A stretch of DNA of 64,000 nt from the NCBI GenBank assembly GCA_013298955.1, contig JAAFJT010000002.1, forward strand, positions 1 to 64,000, read 5' to 3'. The notes under the pieces are model-generated. The model was not told the DNA's origin. It searched no databases and saw only the letters and a program-made list of their open reading frames with translations. The stretch comes from Chitinophagales bacterium. GTDB taxonomy: Bacteria; Bacteroidota; Bacteroidia; Chitinophagales; Saprospiraceae. Made by a program: the position numbers and the translations under genes. Positions 20,303-29,044 of the stretch are shown one piece after another; position 1 is the first letter of the stretch, and each line of letters opens with the position of its first letter.

Positions 20303-20923
20303 ATGGAACGTCTTACGAATCGCTCGAAAATAGTCGTCAATAAACAAATGACGTTGGCAGAAAAAATGTATCTGCCTGCGATTGCCAATGGCATGGTGAT
20401 TACGTTGAAACACTTGTTTAAAAAACCTGCGACCATTTCTTACCCCGAAGAAAAACGCTACATTGCGCCCGTTTATCGCGGTCAACATGTGTTGAAACGG
20501 GATGAGGCAGGGGCAGAACGGTGTACGGCTTGTGGTTTATGTGCGGTTTCGTGTCCTGCGGAAGCGATTACGATGACTGCCGCAGAACGTAGAAAAGGCG
20601 ACGAAAAGTTGTACCGAGAGGAAAAATATGCTGCGGTCTATGAAATCAACATGTTACGCTGCATTTTTTGCGGTTTATGTGAAGAAGCCTGTCCGAAAGA
20701 AGCTATTTTTTTGACGGATAGAATCGTTGACGTAAGTGGCAATCGGGAAGACATGATTTATGGAAAGGATAAATTGACCGAACCGATGGCAGCAGACAAG
20801 CGGATTGATGTATCGGTGCGTCAGACGCAAGAAGTATTAGATTTTAAACAAAACAAAGCCTTCGGTCACAATCGGACGCATTTGGATTTGGCTAAATATA
20901 TTCAACAAAAAAATCATCATTAA
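20303..20923 (+). CDS. nuoI: NADH-quinone oxidoreductase subunit I
   Basis: The protein is 206 aa, the ferredoxin-like subunit with two [4Fe-4S] clusters (N6a, N6b). The ligand motifs are CTACGLCAVSCPAEAI and CIFCGLCEEACPKEAI. An N-terminal amphipathic region precedes them. It passes electrons from NuoG to NuoB. The spacing to nuoJ is 15 bases, which suggests co-translation. Confidence 0.96.
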   Translation: MERLTNRSKIVVNKQMTLAEKMYLPAIANGMVITLKHLFKKPATISYPEEKRYIAPVYRGQHVLKRDEAGAERCTACGLCAVSCPAEAITMTAAERRKGDEKLYREEKYAAVYEINMLRCIFCGLCEEACPKEAIFLTDRIVDVSGNREDMIYGKDKLTEPMAADKRIDVSVRQTQEVLDFKQNKAFGHNRTHLDLAKYIQQKNHH

Positions 20924-20938
20924 ACCCCGTTTTTTACA

Positions 20939-21439
20939 ATGTTGACGCAATATGCCTTTTATTTTCTATCCATTTTAGCGATTTTCAGTGCTTTAATGGT
21001 CGTTTTTTCGCGTAACCCCGTCCACAGTGTACTGTATTTGGTGGTGACGTTTTTTTCTATCGCGGGACATTATTTTTTAATGAATTCCCAATTTTTGGCG
21101 ATGGTACATATTATCGTGTATGCGGGCGCGATTATGGTTTTATTTTTATATGTGATTATGATGCTCAATCTGAATACCGATACTGAACCCAATAAATCGA
21201 ATTGGGTGAAAGGGGCGGCAGTGGTAACAGGCGGTTTGATGATGTTAATTTTGGTCGTTAGTACTAAAAGTGCAGACCAATTGCCCATTCAAAAAGCCCT
21301 TAATCCGAATATTGGCTTAATATCAAATCTTGGAAAAGTATTATATAACGAATATATGTTGCCTTTTGAAGTCAGTTCTATCCTGTTTTTAGTATCGATG
21401 GTTGGGGCAGTCATGTTAGGCAAAAAAGAAACATATTAA
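20939..21439 (+). CDS. nuoJ: NADH-quinone oxidoreductase subunit J
   Basis: The protein is 166 aa with five membrane helices. The segment [22 protein letters not shown] is the hallmark of NuoJ/ND6, whose third helix has a pi-bulge used in coupling. It lies between nuoI (15 bases) and nuoK (11 bases). Confidence 0.95.
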   Translation: MLTQYAFYFLSILAIFSALMVVFSRNPVHSVLYLVVTFFSIAGHYFLMNSQFLAMVHIIVYAGAIMVLFLYVIMMLNLNTDTEPNKSNWVKGAAVVTGGLMMLILVVSTKSADQLPIQKALNPNIGLISNLGKVLYNEYMLPFEVSSILFLVSMVGAVMLGKKETY

Positions 21440-21450
21440 TATCTATTATT

Positions 21451-21780
21451 ATGCAAGAAATTGTACAAGGCGTTCCCTTACAACATTATATTTGGTTGAG
21501 CGCGATATTGTTCTCCATCGGTGTAATGGGTGTACTTTATCGGCGCAATGCGATTATCATTTTTATGTGTGTAGAACTCATGTTAAACGCCGTCAATTTA
21601 ATGTTAGTTGCGTTTTCGCGCTATCATTCGGGTACGACGGGCAGTTCTGCGCAAGTATTTGTGTTTTTCATCATGGCAGTTGCGGCTGCGGAAGTGGCGG
21701 TTGGCTTGGCGATACTGATGATGGTTTATCGCAATACGAAGTCAACCGATATAGATTTTTTGAATCGTTTAAAATTTTAA
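21451..21780 (+). CDS. nuoK: NADH-quinone oxidoreductase subunit K
   Basis: The protein is 109 aa with three membrane helices. Conserved acidic residues lie in [11 protein letters not shown] (helix 2) and [11 protein letters not shown] (helix 3), which are part of the central proton path in NuoK/ND4L. The stop is followed directly by a CACATAG-type palindrome. Confidence 0.96.
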   Translation: MQEIVQGVPLQHYIWLSAILFSIGVMGVLYRRNAIIIFMCVELMLNAVNLMLVAFSRYHSGTTGSSAQVFVFFIMAVAAAEVAVGLAILMMVYRNTKSTDIDFLNRLKF

Positions 21781-21972
21781 CACATAGTTCACATAGGAGT
21801 ACATAGGACACATAGTTTACATAGAGGCATTTTTTTGAAAGCCTACAAGGATGATTCTTTTGTTTCTTTCTAACAATACATCTGACATAGAGATAGCGCA
21901 TTGCAAAGCCTACATTCCCAAAAAATGCCCCTATGTGTCCTAATATCCTCCTATGTGAACTATGTGTTAAAA
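21778..21972. repeat. CACATAG-type inverted repeat between nuoK and nuoL
   Basis: Left arm AACACATAGTTCACATAGGAG...GGACACATAG and right arm CTATGTGTCC...CTCCTATGTGAACTATGTGTT, with short CATAG tandem units inside and a central AAAAATGCC element repeated in inverse. It is related to 44296-44564. Nothing in the 215-base gap looks coding. Confidence 0.9.
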
Positions 21973-21995
21973 AATCCTATAATTAACTTTATAAT

Positions 21996-23906
21996 ATGGC
22001 TCAATTAGCTTGGTTAGTTCCGTTATTCCCGTTATTGGGTTTTGTAATTATCGGTTTAGCGAATCGCAATTTGTCTAAATCGGTGACAACACTGATTGGA
22101 AGCGGAAGCATTTTGGCAAGTTTTGTCGTTTCGCTCTTGCTTTTTTTTGAAAAAGTCAGTCAGCCTACTCCAACCACCGTCCATTTATTCGACTGGATAA
22201 CGGCTGGCAATTTCTCTGCCAAATTCTCTTTTTTGATAGACCCACTTTCGACCATTTTTCTATTGGTGATAACGGGCGTAGGATTTCTAATCCATTTATA
22301 CTCATCGGGTTACATGCACGAAGATGACGGATTTCGACGTTTTTTTGCGTATTTAAATTTATTCGTCTTTTTCATGTTGCTCTTGGTGATGGGCGACAAT
22401 TTTGTAGTGATGTTTGTGGGTTGGGAAGGCGTAGGTTTATGTTCTTACTTGCTCATCGGTTATTGGTTTGAAAATACAGATTATAATAATGCCGCTAAAA
22501 AAGCCTTCATCATGAATCGAATTGGTGATTTAGCTTTTTTAATCGGCATCTTTTTAATCTATCAACACTTAGGCGGCATTGATTTCAATACAGCATTCAA
22601 TATAACAAATTTAGCGAATTTAGCGAAAGGAAATCCTTCGGCGATAACGGCGATTACCTTATGCTTATTCATTGGCGCGACGGGTAAATCGGCACAAGTA
22701 CCCTTATTTACATGGCTGCCTGATGCGATGGCAGGTCCAACACCCGTTTCCGCACTCATTCATGCGGCAACAATGGTGACAGCAGGGATTTACATGATTG
22801 CGCGAAGCAACGCATTATTTTCCTTAGCACCATTGACACAAGATATTATTTTGTATGTAGGTTTAGGAACGGCATTATTAACGGCATCTATTGGTTTATT
22901 CCAAAACGATATTAAAAAAGTATTAGCCTATTCGACCGTCAGTCAATTAGGATTAATGTTCGCAGCATTAGGCGTAGGCGCGTATTCAGCAGGTGTTTTT
23001 CACGTCGTGACGCATGCTTTTTTCAAAGCATTGTTGTTTTTGGGCGCGGGCAGTGTCATTCATGGCATGGGCGGCGAACAAGATATTCGCAAAATGGGCG
23101 GCTTACGCCAATCCATGCCGATTACTTTTTGGACTTTTGTAATTGGAACAGTCGCTATTTCAGGGATTCCACCTTTTGCAGGTTTCTTTTCCAAAGACCA
23201 GATTTTAGCTGAAATTTTAGCGCATAAAGGCATTGGCATCACCGCAGTAGCGATGATTGTCTCGTTGATGACTTGTTTTTACATGTTCAGACTCCTATTT
23301 TTGACCTTTTTCGGCAATTTTAGAGGCACACAGGAACAAAAACATCATTTACACGAATCGCCGTTAAGCATGACGATTCCATTAATGGTATTAGCCTTTT
23401 TATCAACAGTTGGTGGATTTATCGGTTTTCCACATGGGATTGGGCATGAAATGGGCATTCATCATTGGTTAGATGGTTTTTTAGCGCAATCGGTTGTGAT
23501 AACGCCGAATCATTTCACCGCAGGTCAAGAATGGACATTGATAGGTGTGGCAGTTGGTTTATTGGCAGGGATTATTTTCTGGGCGATGAAAACCTATGTT
23601 ACAGATGGCAAAATCCCAGTGAAAGATTCCGAAATGGAAGGATTACAAAAAGTCATTTATGACAAATATTATGTCGATGAAACATATAATCGTTTGATTA
23701 CCAAGCCTTTAAATCAAATATCATCTGGCATTTCCAATTTTATAGAAACAAAAATCATTGATGGCGGCGTAAATGGTATTGGTCATTTTACAAAATGGTT
23801 GAGTAGCGGTATTCGCACGATTCAAACGGGTAATGTCGATTTATACTTTTTTGCCATGACGATTAGTGCTATGTTAATCTTGATAATCAAATTGTTTGAT
23901 AAATAA
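21996..23906 (+). CDS. nuoL: NADH-quinone oxidoreductase subunit L
   Basis: The protein is 636 aa, the largest antiporter-like proton-pumping subunit, with a long run of membrane helices and a C-terminal lateral amphipathic helix (about residues 540-600). Conserved motifs are FVGWEGVGLCSYLLIGYW, the TGKSAQVPLFTWLPDAMAGPTPVSALIHAATMVTAG segment and HAFFKALLFLGAGSVIH. The key lysines and glutamate of the proton channel are present in these segments. Confidence 0.97.
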   Translation: MAQLAWLVPLFPLLGFVIIGLANRNLSKSVTTLIGSGSILASFVVSLLLFFEKVSQPTPTTVHLFDWITAGNFSAKFSFLIDPLSTIFLLVITGVGFLIHLYSSGYMHEDDGFRRFFAYLNLFVFFMLLLVMGDNFVVMFVGWEGVGLCSYLLIGYWFENTDYNNAAKKAFIMNRIGDLAFLIGIFLIYQHLGGIDFNTAFNITNLANLAKGNPSAITAITLCLFIGATGKSAQVPLFTWLPDAMAGPTPVSALIHAATMVTAGIYMIARSNALFSLAPLTQDIILYVGLGTALLTASIGLFQNDIKKVLAYSTVSQLGLMFAALGVGAYSAGVFHVVTHAFFKALLFLGAGSVIHGMGGEQDIRKMGGLRQSMPITFWTFVIGTVAISGIPPFAGFFSKDQILAEILAHKGIGITAVAMIVSLMTCFYMFRLLFLTFFGNFRGTQEQKHHLHESPLSMTIPLMVLAFLSTVGGFIGFPHGIGHEMGIHHWLDGFLAQSVVITPNHFTAGQEWTLIGVAVGLLAGIIFWAMKTYVTDGKIPVKDSEMEGLQKVIYDKYYVDETYNRLITKPLNQISSGISNFIETKIIDGGVNGIGHFTKWLSSGIRTIQTGNVDLYFFAMTISAMLILIIKLFDK

Positions 23907-23908
23907 GA

Positions 23909-23950
23909 AATGATAAATGATTTACAATTAATTATAAATCATTTATCATT
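23909..23950. repeat. Short palindrome between nuoL and nuoM
   Basis: Arms AATGATAAATGATTTA and TAAATCATTTATCATT with an AT-rich loop; it fills the 62-base gap. Confidence 0.85.
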
Positions 23951-23968
23951 TTAATCGAAATCATTAAA

Positions 23969-25426
23969 ATGATAACCGTACTTTTAATATTTTTTCCATT
24001 AGTTGCTGCTATCTTATTGCTCGCGGTGCAAGGCGAAACTTCCAAACGCATTGCTTTTGGACTTTCGTTAGCGGAGTTGGCAATTTGGTTTTACACGTAT
24101 ATTGCGTTTAAAACCAATCCGATAGATGCCTCCTTATCCCTTAAAAAAGCATGGATTGGAAGCATTGGAGCCAGTTTTGCCGTTTCGACAGACGGAATTA
24201 GCCTCATGATGACGTTTTTAACCGCCTTATTAGTGCCGTTTATAATCTTATCTTCATTTAAAGGCAAGTATTCCAATGTGTTTTATGCCCTTATTTTGCT
24301 GATGCAAACCGCCTTAATGGGCGTTTTCACCGCAACAGACGGTTTATTATTCTACATTTTTTGGGAATTAGCCCTCATTCCGATATGGTTTATTTGCTTG
24401 ATATGGGGCGGTGAACATCGCGGGATGATTACCTTTAAATTTTTTGTCTATACGATGGCGGGCAGCCTTATCATGCTTTTGGGTTTATTATATTTATATT
24501 TTCAAACCAATGGCAGTATGGGACGTTCTTTCGCATGGGCAGAATTGGTTCAAGCAGGCAAAGCCCTCTCCGAAACGGAACAAGGGTATATCTTTTGGGC
24601 ACTTTTCTTAGCATTTGCGATAAAAATGCCGATTTTCCCCTTCCACACTTGGCAACCTGATACGTATGTAGTCGCGCCGACACCCGGCACGATGTTACTT
24701 TCGGGTATCATGTTGAAAATGGGTACTTATGGATTATTGCGGTGGTTGATGCCGCTTGTACCTGCGGGCGTTGCGATGTGGGGCAAAACGGCAATGATTT
24801 TAAGTATTATTGGAATTATTTACGCCTCTTGCATTGCGATAGTACAAAAAGATTTCAAACGATTAATTGCTTATTCGTCGATTGCGCATGTTGGATTGAT
24901 AGCCGCAGGGATTTTATCATGGAATGTCGAAGGTATTTCGGGTGCAATGATGCAGATGATAGCGCATGGTATCAATGTCGTAGGCTTGTTTTTCATAGCA
25001 GAAATTATTTTCAACCGCACCAATACCCGTCAAATCGCCGAATTAGGGGGTTTGCGGCAAGTTGCGCCCCAACTGGCATTATTATTTTTGATAATACTAT
25101 TAGGTTCAGTCGCATTGCCGCTGACCAATGGTTTCGTGGGCGAATTTCTATTATTGAATGGCATTTTCAAATATAACATTGGATTTGCGGCAGTGGCAGG
25201 CTTGACCGTTATTTTGGGAGCCGTGTATATGTTGCGCAGTTATCAAAGTGTGATGTTAGGCGATACGAATCCCCGTACTGAAAATGTCTTGGATTTAGAT
25301 TTAAATGAAAAAATCATTTTAATTGGACTTTCCATTTTAATTATTGGGATGGGCGTATATCCAAAACCTTTCATGGAAATCAGTCAACCTGCTATTAAAA
25401 CCTTGCTTGAAACCGTTAAAAATTAA
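23969..25426 (+). CDS. nuoM: NADH-quinone oxidoreductase subunit M
   Basis: The protein is 485 aa, an antiporter-like proton-pumping subunit (ND4 family). Motifs: FWELALIPIWFICLIWGG with the conserved glutamate, FAIKMPIFPFHTWQPDTYVVAPTPGTMLLSGIMLKMGTYG, and the LIAYSSIAHVG segment. It is full length and lies 23 bases before nuoN. Confidence 0.97.
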   Translation: MITVLLIFFPLVAAILLLAVQGETSKRIAFGLSLAELAIWFYTYIAFKTNPIDASLSLKKAWIGSIGASFAVSTDGISLMMTFLTALLVPFIILSSFKGKYSNVFYALILLMQTALMGVFTATDGLLFYIFWELALIPIWFICLIWGGEHRGMITFKFFVYTMAGSLIMLLGLLYLYFQTNGSMGRSFAWAELVQAGKALSETEQGYIFWALFLAFAIKMPIFPFHTWQPDTYVVAPTPGTMLLSGIMLKMGTYGLLRWLMPLVPAGVAMWGKTAMILSIIGIIYASCIAIVQKDFKRLIAYSSIAHVGLIAAGILSWNVEGISGAMMQMIAHGINVVGLFFIAEIIFNRTNTRQIAELGGLRQVAPQLALLFLIILLGSVALPLTNGFVGEFLLLNGIFKYNIGFAAVAGLTVILGAVYMLRSYQSVMLGDTNPRTENVLDLDLNEKIILIGLSILIIGMGVYPKPFMEISQPAIKTLLETVKN

Positions 25427-25449
25427 TCCAAGTCCTAAAAAATAAAGAT

Positions 25450-26832
25450 ATGAATGAATTATTGACCTTATCGAGCGTTGGCATATTGATACTTTTGGCA
25501 GATATGTTCAATTTCAAAAAAATGGCATTTCCGATAGCCATGATAGGTTTGGCGACTTCGATTGCTTTTTCGATTCGGGATTGGAATCACACGGCTTCGT
25601 TATACGGCATGTTGAAAATGGACAATTTCGCATTAGCCTTTAATGTTATCATGTGTAGTGCGACTTTTTTATGGTGCGTCCTTTCAGAAGACTATTTTGA
25701 AGAACGCGAAGCAGGTGCAACAGACCGTTATGCCCTCATTTTTTTCGCCTTAGTAGGCGGTTTATGTATGGTATCTTATTCTAATTTGGTCATGTTATTT
25801 ATAGGGATAGAGATACTTTCGATAGCCATGTACGTCTTGGCGGGCAGCCACAAATACAATGCAGATAGCAATGAAGCCGCCTTCAAATACTTTTTGATGG
25901 GTTCGTTTGCATCTGGCTTTTTGTTATTTGGGATAGCCTTACTATACGGTGTCAGTGGCTCTTTCGATACACAAGTGATTGCCGACAAGGTAAAAGAAGG
26001 GTTTTATTACGACCAAACCTCTTTAATTGTCTTAGCATTGATGATGATGATAGTTGGTATGGGCTTTAAATTATCGGTTGCGCCCTTTCATTTTTGGGCT
26101 CCAGACGTATATCAAGGTTCGCCGACCGTGATTACGGCATTTATGGCAACAGTGGTAAAGATGGCAGCTTTTGCAGCATTTTACCGTTTATTGACCAATT
26201 TTGTGATGTTATACGGCAGTTGGAGCGATATTTTGACCGTCATGGTGGTTTTAACCCTCTTGATAAGCAACGTTTCGGCGGTTTTGCAACACAATGTGAA
26301 ACGGATTTTAGCCTATTCGTCCATTGCACATGCAGGTTATATGTTGATGGCATGCTTATCGTCTAATAGTTCGGGCGACAGTTCCATTTTATATTATACG
26401 GCGGTCTATGCCTTATCCAGTATGGCGGCGTTTATGGTTTTGTATTTGGTGGACAACTCCAAAGAAGGCAGAACCGATATTGGTGCCTTTCATGGTTTGG
26501 CGAAAAAACAACCCGTTTTAGCAGTGGCGATGACTTTGGCATTATTATCTATGGCAGGGATTCCGCCTTTGAGTGGATTTATGGCAAAATATTATATCTT
26601 TGCGGAAGCGGTACATGAAGGGATGACAGGATTAGTATTATTCGCTATATTTATGTCATTGATTAGCTTGTATTATTATATGAAAATCATCATTGCGATG
26701 TATTTCAATGATGCAGATGACCATGCAATCGTCAATGCAAATCCATTACAAGTCGGTTTATTAGCCGTGAGTGCGGCAGCAATGCTCTTATTGGGCATTT
26801 TTCCAGATAGCATCTATCAATTATTATTGTAA
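25450..26832 (+). CDS. nuoN: NADH-quinone oxidoreductase subunit N
   Basis: The protein is 460 aa, the third antiporter-like subunit (ND2 family). It has FIGIEILSIAMYVLAG, FKLSVAPFHFWAPDVYQGSPTVITAFMATVVKMAAF and LAYSSIAHAGYM. It closes the operon and is followed 30 bases later by a terminator hairpin. Confidence 0.97.
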   Translation: MNELLTLSSVGILILLADMFNFKKMAFPIAMIGLATSIAFSIRDWNHTASLYGMLKMDNFALAFNVIMCSATFLWCVLSEDYFEEREAGATDRYALIFFALVGGLCMVSYSNLVMLFIGIEILSIAMYVLAGSHKYNADSNEAAFKYFLMGSFASGFLLFGIALLYGVSGSFDTQVIADKVKEGFYYDQTSLIVLALMMMIVGMGFKLSVAPFHFWAPDVYQGSPTVITAFMATVVKMAAFAAFYRLLTNFVMLYGSWSDILTVMVVLTLLISNVSAVLQHNVKRILAYSSIAHAGYMLMACLSSNSSGDSSILYYTAVYALSSMAAFMVLYLVDNSKEGRTDIGAFHGLAKKQPVLAVAMTLALLSMAGIPPLSGFMAKYYIFAEAVHEGMTGLVLFAIFMSLISLYYYMKIIIAMYFNDADDHAIVNANPLQVGLLAVSAAAMLLLGIFPDSIYQLLL

Positions 26833-26861
26833 AATATATTCTAAATATTGCAGTATTGGGA

Positions 26862-26893
26862 GGCTCAACCTTTATGGGTTGGGCTTTTTTTTT
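26862..26893 (+). terminator. Rho-independent terminator of the nuo operon
   Basis: The stem GGCTCAACC/GGTTGGGC has a short TTTATG loop and is followed by nine Ts, 30 bases after the nuoN stop. Confidence 0.85.
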
Positions 26894-26917
26894 GAATTTG
26901 TATCAAGAACGATATGT

Positions 26918-27559
26918 TCAATTGCTTTTTTTTCTAATAATGCATTCAGCCACTCCTAAATTCAGCATCCAGCTCGCCCAAGACACCATTTGATAGGTCG
27001 TATCCAAATCCATTTCTGTAAATGCAGCAAAACTGGCTTGCATCATCCGCAAAGTGATAGCAGAAAAAGTTAATGCGTAACTCCTTATCATCCAAATGCG
27101 ATGCAATGGAATGTTTTTTTCTCGAATGGTTTTCCAACCTTGCCAAGTCGTGTACCACCAAAGTACGCTCAACAGCAAAAAAGAGGTTTTTGCAATCCAA
27201 CCGCCATTGGCATAAAAAGCCATCACCAATGCCGCAGGCGCACTAATTATTAAAATACCAAATGTATAAATTTTTCCAATCCAACGATGTATAAAACTTG
27301 CTCGTTGCAGGATGTAAGTTGAAAACTGAGTTAAACCTGCTGCCAAAATTAGCATACTCGAAAAAATATGCAAGTAAAAAGACCAACGATAATGTTGCAA
27401 ATGAATAATTTTTTGTTTGGATAACAAAAAATCTACATCTATTTTCCTTGAAGTGTACGGAAATACGATGTCAAACATTTGTTTACAGAAAAAAAGGAGC
27501 ATTAAAATACAGCCGACTGTCAAAAGGCGTTTCGGAAATAGCATGGTTTTAATTGCCAT
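26918..27559 (-). CDS. DUF2306-family membrane protein
   Basis: The protein is 213 aa with about six membrane segments. It shows the family pattern of a histidine-containing helix (LQHYRWSFYLHIFSSML), FIHRWIGKIYTFG, and a C-terminal HRIWMIRSYALTFSAITLRMM. The regularly placed histidines in the helices suggest a cofactor-binding four-helix core like that of cytochrome b561-type or related membrane proteins, but the family has no proven activity. It converges on the nuo terminator and reads on the opposite strand. Confidence 0.8.
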   Translation of the reverse strand: MAIKTMLFPKRLLTVGCILMLLFFCKQMFDIVFPYTSRKIDVDFLLSKQKIIHLQHYRWSFYLHIFSSMLILAAGLTQFSTYILQRASFIHRWIGKIYTFGILIISAPAALVMAFYANGGWIAKTSFLLLSVLWWYTTWQGWKTIREKNIPLHRIWMIRSYALTFSAITLRMMQASFAAFTEMDLDTTYQMVSWASWMLNLGVAECIIRKKSN

Positions 27560-27587
27560 TATTTTTTAATAATTGAGTTGAAAAGGA

Positions 27588-27595
27588 CAAAAATA
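27588..27595 (-). promoter_or_regulatory. TAnnTTTG -7 box (TATTTTTG) for the DUF2306 gene
   Basis: An exact consensus match on the minus strand, 28 bases before the ATG at 27559. Confidence 0.5.
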
Positions 27596-27663
27596 CATCA
27601 AAATATAAAGTTTTTTGATTAAAAGTAACACCCATTTGAAAAATAACTGCATTTTTGTCTAAC

Positions 27664-27841
27664 TATACTTTGCGTCGGGTGTTTTTGCGATCCAATGGGA
27701 ACACGGATAACGCGGATTGGGCGAATTTTCACGGATTTTTTCCTAAATTGGCACTGAATTTCAAAAAAAATCCGTGCGAATCCGCCCAATCCGCGTCATC
27801 CGCGTTCCAATAGTATCCAAAACCACCCGACGCAAAGTATA
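27664..27841. repeat. Family-1 palindrome nested inside a unique 17-bp inverted repeat
   Basis: The family-1 element (27697-27814) is enclosed by a perfect 17-bp pair, ATACTTTGCGTCGGGTG (about 27664-27681) and CACCCGACGCAAAGTAT (about 27823-27841). The outer arms are not found with the other copies. The left arm contains TATACTTTG, which could also serve as a promoter box for the lipoprotein gene. Confidence 0.85.
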
Positions 27842-27899
27842 TTTTAAAGATAAACAAATTACAAACGATTAAAACAAACCATTTAAAAACAACTCTATT

Positions 27900-28373
27900 A
27901 TGCAACATTTACTAAAATTGGTTTTTACCAGTTGTTTAATCGGTTTCACATCATGCGTTTCTCAGAAGCGGTATCAAGAATTGTTGGTTGCCAAAGACGC
28001 GCTCAAACGCGATTTGGATTTATTGCAAAACGTCAGCCATGAAAAATTAGTATTGGCGGATAGCCTTGTGCGGATTCATCGCATCGTGGATTCGTTAGCA
28101 GGCGTTGTTGATGAGTGGAAGCAAAGGCATGAAGCTTTGTTGCGCAGTCAAGCGGTGCAGGCAGCAGCACTCCATAAAGTGCAATCGGGGCAAGACGATT
28201 TGGTGCGGGGCAATGTGGCAGAACAAGAACGCTTGCGCAAATTATTGGTTGAAAAAAGCGTTGAACTCGACCAAAAAAGTAAAGAATTGCGTCTTTTAAG
28301 GTTGACTTTATTGGAATTTAAAGGCACTTTAGAGGATTTCAAAACGCAAACCAATTTACAACCGGAACAGTAA
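27900..28373 (+). CDS. Coiled-coil lipoprotein of unknown function
   Basis: The protein is 157 aa. A lipoprotein signal peptide ends in the lipobox-like IGFTSC (Cys19), so it should be membrane anchored. The rest is a single long, charged alpha-helical coiled coil (about residues 25-150) ending in KTQTNLQPEQ. The start (CVSQKRYQELLVAKDAL) resembles the N-terminal coiled coil found in front of OmpA domains in Bacteroidota cell-envelope proteins, but no OmpA domain follows. It may be a spacer or adaptor in the envelope; the function is not known. Confidence 0.65.
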   Translation: MQHLLKLVFTSCLIGFTSCVSQKRYQELLVAKDALKRDLDLLQNVSHEKLVLADSLVRIHRIVDSLAGVVDEWKQRHEALLRSQAVQAAALHKVQSGQDDLVRGNVAEQERLRKLLVEKSVELDQKSKELRLLRLTLLEFKGTLEDFKTQTNLQPEQ

Positions 28374-28408
28374 ATTTTTGAATTTGGAATGGATAGATTC
28401 GAGCCTAT

Positions 28409-28441
28409 AACTTGCCGCAAGTTTTAAACTTGCGGCAAGTT
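28409..28441. repeat. AACTTGCCGCAAGTTT palindrome
   Basis: Arms AACTTGCCGCAAGTTT and AAACTTGCGGCAAGTT are nearly back to back. Related cores occur at 14430, 36398 and 46828. It could terminate transcription from both sides. Confidence 0.8.
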
Positions 28442-28472
28442 TATTATACTTTATTTATTGATAGACAATGGT

Positions 28473-28571
28473 TTATCTTTCGATAGGAATCTTTTTTGAA
28501 ACATTACAATGATGAGGAGAACAGGCAGAAATGATTTGAAGTAAGACATTGGTGTCAAGCACGATTCTCAT
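28473..28571 (-). pseudogene. Truncated PIN-domain toxin remnant
   Basis: The ATG at 28571 overlaps the end of the antitoxin-like gene and reads MRIVLDTNVLLQIISACSPHH, the N-terminus of a PIN-domain ribonuclease toxin with its first catalytic aspartate (VLDTN). After about 21 residues the family likeness is lost, and a stop follows at 28473, so only 32 of the expected 130-140 residues remain. The sequence after the break (about 28454-28485) matches the 3' end of the neighbouring gene at 29045-29080. This suggests a recombination that removed the toxin body. Confidence 0.7.
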
Positions 28572-28830
28572 AGATTTGCGCTTTGGGTTTTAGTTTTGCT
28601 CGATAGGGTGTTCGTTTTATTTTTTTAGCTTCTTGCGCCAATGTTGCAGTTGACCAACCTTTGGCATCTAAAATTTTATCGGCGAGCGCGGTTACTCGAT
28701 TGAATTTGAAATCAATCAAAATCTGGCGCAAACGGATAAGTTCTTCTTCGCTGATACCTGTTGCAAATAATTGGATGATTTCCAATTGAGCAGGATTGAA
28801 CGGCAATGACATTTGAACCATTTCACTCAT
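28555..28830 (-). CDS. Antitoxin-like partner of a PIN toxin
   Basis: The protein is 91 aa, charged and helical, without a recognised DNA-binding fold. The final codons overlap the start of the PIN remnant (stop at 28555, PIN ATG at 28571), the usual arrangement of an antitoxin before its toxin. The C-terminal KRTPYRAKLKPKAQIYENRA is basic, consistent with toxin or nucleic-acid contact. Antitoxin function is inferred from the position. It appears to be an orphan now, because the toxin is truncated. Confidence 0.6.
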   Translation of the reverse strand: MSEMVQMSLPFNPAQLEIIQLFATGISEEELIRLRQILIDFKFNRVTALADKILDAKGWSTATLAQEAKKIKRTPYRAKLKPKAQIYENRA

Positions 28831-29044
28831 AAAAATGCTTTTTATTGAAAGGATGGATTGGATTACAAAAAAAAGTAACTATTGCAATGCAAGTACAAAT
28901 ATGAGTAGAATAGTTGGAAACTCCAAATTTTTTCGCAAATTTTAGTTTTTGCCCCATGGGTAAAAGGTCGTCGAGGTTGCGCAACACTATCATTTTGTGA
29001 ATAATGGATAGGATTTTAAAACCTCGACGATGTTGATACTAACG

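Noticed and set aside
21492-21806. 104-codon ORF overlapping nuoK in another frame
   Set aside because: nuoK in the first frame is unmistakable; the second frame is a shadow with no conserved features.
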